Shown: positions 44,803 to 53,290 of the stretch, piece by piece
How positions within the stretch are numbered: the first letter of the stretch is position 1
Layout: each line of letters begins with the position of its first letter
Source of the DNA: Desulfosporosinus sp.
GTDB lineage: Bacteria > Campylobacterota > Campylobacteria > Campylobacterales > Arcobacteraceae
DNA: 53,290 nucleotides
Reading direction: 5' to 3'
Assembly: GCA_020719775.1 (NCBI GenBank)
Contig: DYPS01000006.1
Coordinates: 1-53,290, forward strand
The notes under the pieces: model-generated
What the model saw: the letters and a program-made list of their open reading frames with translations, nothing else
Told to the model about the DNA's origin: nothing
The model's database searches: none
Made by a program: the position numbers and the translations under genes

Positions 44803-46014
44803 TCATATTCCCCGAATTTGCAGAATGTAAAATGATTTTATCTTCAATATTCCATTGTAGGATTTGTCATTCTTAGTGCTACTGAAGGAAAGTGATGGAA
44901 GGAAATAAGCTAAAGTCTCAAAATTACGTTGGAAAGTGCGAAGTCCATCACCTTTATTAGGCGTATTTCCTTGGCAGATCAAAAGTTTGTCTGAAATTGT
45001 CATGTGAAATTCGCTCTCATGATTTGCTGTGAAAATTTAAAATTTATCATCTAGTTACATATCTTTTATGAAAATGAAGCTTTGCTAATCTTTTCGAATT
45101 CGTTCTGCAACTGAAGGATACGGCTCTTCAAAATATGAACCAATTATCTCATTTTAGCCCATAAATAGAAACAATAAATTGCACATATTTTTTAATTTTT
45201 AGTGGAATTTTTAACACGTAGGAAAGTTAGTTTTTGAACAAAATACGACATTACATTATTACCAACTGAAATTTTTGATGTGTTTACGTAGAAAAACAGT
45301 CAGATCCTTATCCTCAAAGTATTCGATTTGCCTTTCTTGAGCCTCCATACAGCTTTATTTTAAAATAACTATAGGCATTTCGAGGGAGTGATGTGATTGA
45401 TGTGAAGACTAATCAACGACTCTCACACTCTTCTAAATAATCTCATTAATTGGCTGTGCTTGTTCTCTGTGATTGCTTGAACGGTCTTCAATGATATGAG
45501 TTTGAGGAGATAAGGAGCCATCAAACAGGATTTAATCTTCAATGATTTTGGCTCTTAGTCCATCTAGCTTTCTTTCTAAATGATTACCCAAACATAAAAA
45601 TCCATTGATATTATCAAAATACTGCGGTTTTAATTTTTAAAGTTTGCTATTACACAACTGTTCCTTACAGCTTTCAAAATTCTACATATCTCTATGGATT
45701 TTCTGCAATTTTTAAGTAAAATAATTGACGATTTTAGTCAGTTACTCCTCCTTAACTTTCAATGTTTCGTTGTTAATAATGCTTTAAACCTCTTGAAATT
45801 TACTCTCCCACATTTTAGCCTCAAAGCGTGCAATCACTAACTTCTCTTCATGAAAATGCTAATCGATACACTCTTCGCTTTGACATAAGTATGGATCATT
45901 GCATTGTGGATGTTGGCAATGATATTTGATGAGTTGTGAGTGTAAGTTGCACTATGGTCTTCTCTTTTTGAGGTGATAGGCTTCCCTCTTAATCATGATA
46001 TAAGATTACTACAT
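44803..46014 (-). CDS. TLDc-domain protein with B-box-like N-terminus
   Basis: A 403-residue protein. Residues about 20-60 hold a zinc-type pattern of paired Cys/His (CNLHSQLIKYHC, CNDPYLC, EECIDEHFHEEK) like a B-box. A coiled coil follows (about 75-150), then a Ser/His-rich linker and a C-terminal TLDc domain: TNFPTCEKFHEKLKNMCN, LLFLFMGENEIIGSYFEEPY, SFIFIKDM, FEIFTANHESEFH and a C-terminal YNGILKIKSFYILQIRGI strand. TLDc proteins bind V-ATPase or protect against oxidative stress; B-box plus TLDc combinations are common in ciliates. The start at 46014 is in frame with a second ATG at 45996. No intron. Confidence 0.82.
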
Positions 46015-46276
46015 AATTTGGATAAATGATGATATATATAAAACGAGGGAACTTATAAAAAGAGTGCATCTCAATATACAATCATTTCATTCTCAAAGCG
46101 CAACAACTTTTGATCACTGTATTTGTAGTCATTAAAAATAATGTATTTTTGGTGTATTTGGATAGATTATCTTTAGTAATAATTAATAGAGTCTGATGAA
46201 TTATTTTTGTGTTTATTGTTGTCTTTTTGATGTTAAATCCAATTAGATTATATGCAAATATCCTATATTATTTTTT

Positions 46277-49200
46277 ATGTTTGGGCTGAAAAATTTGGTG
46301 CCTAAGGGTATTCTGTGCGATGAAAACTTTCTCATACTTAAACGCAAATCATAAGAGTATCGAAGAAGCATTACAACATTCGTGGATCATCTTCAACAGA
46401 TAAACAAAATATATTAAAACTACTACACAGTTTTCTAAAAAAATATAGCTGATCTGTCATCAGATTTAGTTGGTTGTGAGGATGTTAATCCAAGATTGTA
46501 CATAGAGATCGCAGCTATATTCAAAAGTGTCAATAATTAACTAAGAAAATTTATCTAAAAAGAAGCATCTAATCAGAAACCAATTCAACAATTGAATGAT
46601 CTGTTTATGACTGATTATAATCTGTTAGTAGAAACATTTCAGTTGAGAGGAAGGGAGTATTTCGGAAATGAGCAAAATGTTGTATAGTTATGCAAGAAGT
46701 ATTTTAAGTTGTTCAAAGTTATGCTGGCAAATATTGAAAATTATAAGAATTCTTTCATGGATGTTAAGCTCATCTACAATAAGGATGAAAAGATAAAGAG
46801 ATATAATGAGTGTATTAGCACCTATAGAAGTTTATAAACAGAAATGGGTGTTATCTATTCAAAAGTTTAAGATTTAAATTATTCCAAGACATTGCTTACT
46901 TAGAGCTATTAAATATTGGAGAAACAGTTGACCAACTTTACTTCATCCTTTACTTCCAAATTCATTGATCAACTTAAAGCATTTTATGATTGCCTGGTCT
47001 AACAATAAAGAAATAAATTGCAAAATATATTGGATAAATTGATGGGCTTTGAATTACTGCCATTGAACAACTTCTTCATTGTTAACAACTTTAAATATCA
47101 AGATATGATAGGAAAGGAAATTAACCCAAAGGAATGTGGAATTTGTCCAGCTTTTATTTTTTACTGCTAGAATCTTAAAGAATAAGGAAGATATATGTTT
47201 CGGAGATGTCTTGTTGGATATTATAATGATTCATTATTAAAAATTAAAAAACGCAAATATATTAATAAAAAAATACTTTAGTATTTTCAGAAATATTTGA
47301 AAGGATTGGATAAAACTTTAATGGAATCTTATAAGGAAACTATGCTCAATTTTGACAAAATGAGAAAAAAAGTGGGAGAGTTGTTTGGAAATCGTTGGAT
47401 ATTATTTTATAAAATAATAACTTCGATTTTTGAAAATAGCATATAAAATACTGGAAGATTGATGATGAAAGTTGATAAAAAAATTAAGAATATTGAACAA
47501 GGAATAGGGCAATAAGCAAATTTACTTGAGGCTTATGGTAAAGAGTTGAAGATATTTATATAAAAAGTAGTAAATAAAAAGATTATAAAAAAATATTCTG
47601 AAAAAACATAGAAATATGATTCTCTCTCATAAGATGAAAAATCCATAAAAATTCAAGAGATTCAAGAGCAAAGTGAATTTATGCTAAAGCTGATATGGAG
47701 ATACAATGAAAATTTGTCTAAAATAGACTAATATATAAAATCAGTCTATATAGGTCTAATGTAGGACATCAAAATATCAATGACCTAATTTTACTCTTAT
47801 TTGAATTAGATAGAACAGGTTTATTACCAAGAAGAAGAATATATCAAAAACTATAAGCAGTGTCATGATTAGATGATTGAGTCTGTAAAAAAATAAATGA
47901 AGTTTTTTTAAGAAATACCATTGGCTCAAATTAAGGAAAATTCGAAGATATTGTTTGATGGCTAATTTAATAAAATTTAGGGGTTCAAAAAAATTAAAAA
48001 ACCAAAAGAACTAGAAGATTCTATTGATCGTAATTCACAAACTTTCGATTTAAGCTGTGAAATCGCATAGGTTTAACCCAAAAAAGAATAAAATTTACCT
48101 GATTAGACAATTTCACCAAAAAAATAAATTAATAAATAGTTGTTTTTGGGTGAGTCGAAAGGGAACAAGCATGCCTAATTTTTGATTAAACGTATTGATT
48201 TGCTGGAAAATTAAAAATATGTGAAAAGTTGTTCATGTGCTTTGGCTGATAAAATTATATTGGCAGGAAGGATGTTCGTAACAACAGACAGAATATTTTT
48301 TCATTCTAAATTTAATTCAAAAACTGTGCTTTTCGGTTAAACTTTCATCCAAATTCCTAAAATCGATATTAAAAAAATATAAAAACGATCAAATGCCTTA
48401 TTTTTCGATAATTCTCTTTCAATCACAACAATTCATGGCTAAATGTTTTTTACTTCCTTTTTTGCAAGAAATGCAATGTATGATTTACTAAAATCAACAT
48501 TTGAAGTAAACAGTGAGTAGATATACTTCTAGGAATAGCACATAAACTAATAGGCTGAAAATGATATTCAAATGTAATTTTAGGACGACATAAAATAGTA
48601 AAATGTTAAATAGAGAGAATTGATAATAAATCCAAATCTATCAACTTTCAACTATGTCACTGTATGTGAAGCATAATTTGTTTTTCCAGGTTTAAATGTA
48701 ATCAAATATTTGAAACTATTTTAATTAGATCAAGAAGTTAATATCAACCGCACTTCATTTTCATCATTCAATTACTACTTCAAGGATCTTAATCAACACA
48801 CCAACATCAACATCGAACAATGGAATCCTAATCCTTTGGATTCACTAAATGCAAGTATTTCGTTCATTATTCAGTTAATATCAAATAAGGCTGTCCAGAA
48901 ATATTTACCAAAAAAGTTAACGCAGTAATTCCGCTTCCCGCTAGTGGTATTCCTTTTATGCCTAAGGTTTCATTGACGTATGAAGATCATTCTTTATTCA
49001 TTATAAATAAAGATAAAGCTGTACTTGAAATAATTATTAAAAATACTGGTGTTCCTTATTGTGATAGTTTTGATATCAGAATGAGGAGAATTATTGAGGG
49101 AGTGTCAACTGATAGAGTCAAGTCAAAAACAGAAGTGTTTGTCAATTTTAAAGAAAAGGTTATGGTGCAATCGACTATCTAGTCAAAGACATTGTAGAAC

Positions 49201-49485
49201 ACTAAGCAAGGTGTTTCTCAATTAAATTCATAAATTAAGAGCTATTTGAAGATACTATAAAAAAAAATATTCAAAAATAATAAAAAGTAAACACCAGAAG
49301 AAAAAATAAACGAACAAGCAACCATGATTGATTAATTATAAAATGAGGTAAAAACATTAAAAGAATCAAACAAACAATTAGGTGTAGAGTTGAGCCAAAC
49401 TAAGAGCAGTATAAAAACAGGAAAAATAATAATAATTGCGCTGTTGGTGATGCTTGCAATCGAATTACTTCTATTGCTTTCTTGA
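46277..49485 (+). CDS. BAR-like/GRAM/VASt (ASTER) lipid-transfer membrane protein
   Basis: A 1062-residue protein. Order: N-terminal BAR-like coiled coils (SQEYRRSITTFVDHLQQINKIY onward to about 620); a GRAM domain about 640-750 (SCALADKIILAGRMFVTTDR, HSKFNSKTVLFGETFI, ALFFDNSLSITTIHG, FFARNAMYDLL); a VASt/START-like domain about 795-960 (VCEAEFVFPGLNVIKYLKLF, FNYYFKDL, PLPASGIPFMPKVSLTYE); coiled coil; and one C-terminal transmembrane helix (IIIIALLVMLAIELLLLLS). This is the layout of yeast Lam1/Lam3 (Ysp1/Sip3), which move sterol at ER-plasma membrane contacts. One 20-nt intron at 48855-48874 inside the VASt domain. Start 46277 gives the continuous BAR frame. Confidence 0.87.
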
Positions 49486-49535
49486 TGTTAATATCAATAT
49501 ATTTTAAAAATCTTAAAGATAACTGGTTTAGTCTA

Positions 49536-50506
49536 TCATGCAATATACTCTTCACTATATTTTTAATATATTTTCCTAAGCACGTTCATTCTCAATTTAT
49601 TATCCCATGCTTATTTTCTCTTCCGAACTATCAATTGCTGGACATCACTTAACATCTTATTTTTACACTAGTCTCCCACTACAATACGTTTTTATGGCAA
49701 AGGCAAGCTAACTTATTTTCCTCCTAATTTAATTTTGCGAGTTGGACATCTTCTGTTACTATTTTAAGTTTTGATGATTTAGCTGCCTGATAAATCTGTG
49801 AAGGTACTGACCATCATGAAATCATTTCTAGAATTATCCCGATTATGAAATGCTGTTTTGAATTTCATTTGCTAATCATCTTCGGCAGAAATGCTTTTAC
49901 ACATTTGTACGTTAGAAATTGTAAGGCCAAACTAAATCTTAAATGATTTACATCAACACTTTCGAATATTTTGTCGTCTTGTGAAGCCATAAAATCTCTA
50001 CGCCTATCTGATGATCCCTCACTGCTATCTCTCTTAACTTCTCTAAATGTAAACCCATTGCTTTCAATCAATGGCAACAAATGATCTTAAAAATTTTATT
50101 TTTGGTAGCATTTTATTTATCCTCTTTTAGATCGTTACTTCTTTTAAGAAGGGTGTTTGCTTGCTGTCCCTTTTTTACTCTTTTATTGAAGTTTTTATTT
50201 TTTTATTGAGTTCTAATGTTTTTCTTATTGATTAAGATTGCTTTTGGATGGAGCCAAAACTTTTGACTCCACATTCGTTGTTTACTCTTAAGACTATATC
50301 TATTCAGTTTGAACTTCTTTATTTTATTTAAAAGTTTGCTTACTACAATGTGATTAAGGATTTTGCATTTTGAAGTTTGTGAGGTTGTTGACTAGACATG
50401 TAATCTTGAGTATTCTACGATCGATTTAATTTTTAAGAAGAGGAAGGCTAATTTTTTGACCTTTAAGGAAGGGAATAGTGTTTGGGTCGGTTCCAAGGTT
50501 TATCAT
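49536..50506 (-). CDS. Basic Ser/Lys-rich protein, unknown
   Basis: A 316-residue protein. N-terminal 45 residues look ordered (NLGTDPNTIPFLKGQKIS, RRILKITCLVNNLTNF), then a long Glu/Lys/Ser low-complexity region with clusters such as KKGTASKHPS and KKERSKRG, then FTFREVKRDSSEGSSDRRRD and a basic C-terminus (RKRKEAWDNKLRMNVL). One 20-nt intron at 49932-49951. The frame stays open upstream of 50506 without another ATG, so the true start may be further out behind an intron. Possibly nuclear or a phosphoprotein. It converges on the GRAM gene with 50 bp between stops. Confidence 0.62.
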
Positions 50507-51316
50507 GATTAACTGTTAAATTTGGATTGTAATATATCTGATTTTAAAAGTATATCCAAAGGAGTCAAATGAATACTTTGTAAAAAATAAGTAAATAATT
50601 AAAACTTTACTGAAATATTTATTTCTCTTAATAATTTAAACATGTTGCTTATTTATCTTTGAATCATGGTTGAATAATTTTATTTTGAATAACAGTGGAT
50701 GAGAGTATACAACTTATTTTGATGTATAAATCACATACAACATATTACTTTTTAATTTTTATTTCTCGTAGATATGAAATAATTTTATTGAGAGTTTTCA
50801 ACAATATAAAAATAAGAGGCTGAAATCAGTTAAAAATTTTTGTGTTTTTATGTTCTTTGAAGATAGAAAGAGTTTTGTTCTTCTTTTATATTTTTTGCCT
50901 CATTTTTATAACTTAATCACATATTTATTTATTGATTTTGTTTTGTTCATTTGCTGCTTTTCTTCATACATAATTTTTTTATTAAGCAATTTTAAAATCA
51001 TTATTGAACGATAAGAACGAATTAATCTTTAAAATTGATAATTTTTTCTTCATTAATTCAATTTTTAAAAAGTAATTACACTTATAAACATTCCTAAATC
51101 CACAACTTTCAAACAAACAAATTCTCACCAACAAAATCTGTTAATTCACTCTTATCTCTTTTCTTCTAATCTTCCTTCATAAAATGATAAAAATAACGAC
51201 TGGGTTTGACTTGTAATTGTATCAGAAAAGATTAGATTATCATTTCGATACTACTAATCGCTAAACAGTAGGTTATTTTTTACAATAATTTTCAAAGCCA
51301 AGAATAATTCATAGAT
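50507..51316. other. AT-rich intergenic region
   Basis: 810 bp between divergent genes, so it should hold two promoters, but no motif stands out. A short frame from 51184 (MIKITTGFDLELYEKR) precedes the gene at 51317 in another phase and may be a 5' exon, not provable by eye. Confidence 0.45.
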
Positions 51317-51814
51317 ATGAAGAATAGAATATTAAAGCGCAGCTCACTTGAAGAAAATATCTCAAACTTCCTAGAGGACAAATCTAAAATCTACAGCAAC
51401 CCTATGAAAAGATCAGTTGTGCTTAATAACGATCGAGCTCAACAATTACAAGATGTTCTTTTTCGTGAGAAAAAAGTATTAAAAAATGAAGGCAATTCTT
51501 AACCTGTTGAATCTGGGAAAAATTTACATGATGAGTTGATGGGACTGGTGGAAGAAAAAATGAAAATATAAAATCCTTTCATGAAGGCTAAGTTATAGTT
51601 TTTGATTAACAAACATCGTAAAGGAACTCAGGCTAACATAAATTCTCCAGCTTCTGATAAATAACTTAAAAGTACAACTTCTACAGTGGACTAATTAAAT
51701 TATGATAAATCGAGTTAATAAGATCGAGTAACTCTAAAAGGAATGAGAGAGAAGGAGAAGGTGCGCCATCAATAAGTTATGAAATGTCTATCTGACCATA
51801 TTAACTCTCTTTGA
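51317..51814 (+). CDS. Small basic helical protein, unknown
   Basis: A 165-residue hydrophilic protein without introns or membrane segments. The N-terminus is helical (RSSLEENISNFLEDKSK), the middle has DELMGLVEEKMK and the C-terminus TLKGMREKEKVRHQEVMK, with Ser/Thr-rich linkers. No family recognised. Open frame continues upstream of the ATG without another start. It converges on the next gene with 27 bp between stops. Confidence 0.65.
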
Positions 51815-51841
51815 TATTTACTAAACACTATAATAAAATAA

Positions 51842-52711
51842 TCATTCGATTGTATTAGAACTTGAAAAACGTCGGTTTCTTAGTGATAGTTTCGGTATTT
51901 TGGAGGACAATTCTTTGCTGTTCTCATATATTTACCACTGAGCTTTGCTTCGCTGGAGATAATTAAAATTTTAGTAATTTTTTATTGTTGCTGCACTGCT
52001 TCTCCTTGTTTTAGTTTGTTTGCTTCTCTATTTTTCGCATTATTCTGTTTTTAGAAAATTATCGAAAAGATTCGCTTATCCATTTTTTTAATTTTTGGCT
52101 GAAATGAACTTAAGGAGATTGTTTTTATTGAGAATATCACTAATTTTGTCTTTTGAGTTTCCTTGATGATTAGTTATATTTTTTAAAGGCTTTTACTCTT
52201 CCAAAAGATCATTGATTAACTTTTTCCTTCGAATCATTGCAAACATCTCAGGTCGGCCTTTAACTATTTTACGTTTATTAATTTTTCTATTATTACGTTT
52301 ACTTTCTCCAACAGTAAAATCATTTGTGACCTATAGAATCCTATATTCACACTCTGGATTATCGACTTCATTATTTTATTTTCCCAATTTTACAGTTTCC
52401 TCTTCTTACAATTTCTTGACATATGTTTTGAGTTGTCCTATATTGGACACATGAGAGCTGTCTTCAATATTTAAATTTTTGGCTGTTTATATAAAATTTA
52501 TTTTATTAGCTTTTAGTAGTTCTTTATAGGAAGTAGGATGTAAACCAATGCTGCTTTCTTGTTTATCTTGCCTCATTTTGTTAATTTTTTGTTTATGATT
52601 CATAAGTGATGAAGTCAGCAGAAGAGAAGCTGCAAGTTGACGATGCTTATCCTTAGTTTGATGTAAAATAGAATGTCCATAAGCTGTATTATCCCTAAAA
52701 TCGGTAGTCAT
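51842..52711 (-). CDS. Basic hydrophilic protein, unknown
   Basis: A 289-residue Lys/Arg/Asn-rich protein from ATG 52711 (MTTDFRDNTAYGHSILHETK). Features include several basic clusters (KRNNRKINKRKIVKGR, TKTRRSSAATIK, LRNRRFSSS) and no hydrophobic segment. Composition suggests a nucleic-acid-binding or nuclear protein, but no domain is recognised. No intron. It lies 56 bp downstream of the small membrane-protein gene on the same strand. Confidence 0.7.
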
Positions 52712-52767
52712 TTTCTAAAACTTTATTATTATTTCCATCGAGAATATAAAAATTATTGTTTGATGAA

Positions 52768-53118
52768 TCAGAATTATGCCCATTCTAGGTAGGGATTAGT
52801 GATATTCATATCTCCACTCTCCACCATGCGGATGAACTGATCTCGATTTATTTCGTACTTTGTCATCAATTATCTTTGACTTAGACTGTTGAAATAGGCA
52901 CCAACAACATTTGCAGGGATGAAAAAGAACGCTAATCCTAACAATACTCTACTTTTCTTAGACTGAAAGTTCCGCAAAAGATATATTTTTTTGTGCAGAA
53001 AGATGGGAATTGAACTCACTAATAGAGTGGCCATGAGAATATTATTGCGAACTGTTACTTCTTTTTCGAATTATTTGGTTTGAGTGAATAACCGACGAAA
53101 AGATTTAGGACCAGCCAT
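52768..53118 (-). CDS. Small two-helix membrane protein, unknown
   Basis: A 116-residue protein with a basic N-terminus (MAGPKSFRRLFTQTKEFEKE) and two predicted transmembrane helices (NNILMATLLVSSIPIFL and LLGLAFFFIPANVVGAYF) joined by a short basic loop, ending in a polar tail. The size, topology and basic lead suggest a small mitochondrial or ER membrane protein; no family recognised. No intron. It is the last gene before the right telomere (its start is 137 bp away) and reads towards the chromosome interior. Confidence 0.75.
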
Positions 53119-53255
53119 GTGATCACAAAATTACTCGAAGGAACCATTGGGAAAATAATTCACACAGTGATCTGGCTAGTATTTGTCTCGTTCTAACATT
53201 ATAAATATGATGAAAAAAGCATCCTAAATCTTAAATATTTGTTTAAAATAAATCA

Positions 53256-53290
53256 GGGGTTGGGGTTGGGGTTGGGGTTGGGGTTGGGGG
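53256..53290. repeat. Right telomere, GGGGTT repeats
   Basis: Six GGGGTT-type units end the sequence, complementary to the CCCCAA repeats at the other end. No C3A3-type variant units are present at either end, unlike the mixed repeats typical of many Paramecium species. The 137 bp between this and the last start codon hold nothing recognisable. Confidence 0.97.

Overview
This window is one complete ciliate macronuclear chromosome of about 53.3 kb. It starts with a CCCCAA telomere (1-25) and ends with the matching GGGGTT telomere (53256-53290), with genes to within about 150 bp of each end. It is AT-rich. TAA and TAG occur throughout clear reading frames, and TGA is the only stop. At conserved positions TAA/TAG stand where families have glutamate, while conserved glutamines are CAA/CAG. 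Examples are the KDEL receptor, GH31, INO80 and the cathepsins. This is the UAA/UAG = Glu code (NCBI table 30) known from peritrich ciliates, so a peritrich or relative is the best guess. Splitting by homology and frame gives 32 introns: 28 of exactly 20 nt, three of 22 and one of 26, nearly all GTA...AG.

I find 40 protein genes on both strands and no RNA genes, transposons or CRISPR. 1-10.8 kb: a coiled-coil protein, SEC11 signal peptidase, a heat-shock factor, ribosomal protein eL18, a carrier-like membrane protein, two unknowns, a GH31 glucosidase, a dual-specificity phosphatase and a small unknown. 10.8-21 kb: INO80, two KDEL receptor (ERD2) genes flanking a Cys-rich membrane protein, a WD40 protein and a long coiled-coil protein. 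21-29.5 kb is sparser: a small HTH protein, an EAF6-like subunit, a pseudokinase, an unknown, glycine cleavage H protein, a twin-CX9C protein and a membrane-anchored unknown.

29.5-34 kb holds three tandem papain/cathepsin L genes that differ sharply: one with catalytic Cys replaced by Ser, one canonical and probably highly expressed, one membrane-anchored. 34-53 kb: glutamate dehydrogenase, a mitochondrial carrier, a small unknown, a very Glu-rich coiled-coil protein, a gene with an apparent frameshift at an A9 run, a ULK-like kinase, a CXC (tesmin/LIN54-type) DNA-binding protein, a TLDc protein, a large BAR-GRAM-VASt lipid-transfer protein and several unknowns.

There is no operon or single pathway; it reads as ordinary somatic housekeeping content (secretory pathway: SEC11, ERD2, cathepsins, GH31; chromatin: INO80, EAF6; mitochondria: GDH, H protein, carriers, CX9C). 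Packing is tight: convergent genes end 22-92 bp apart, and one tandem pair is separated by only 13 bp. All protein readings use TAA/TAG = Glu. Homology calls come from recognised motifs, not database searches.
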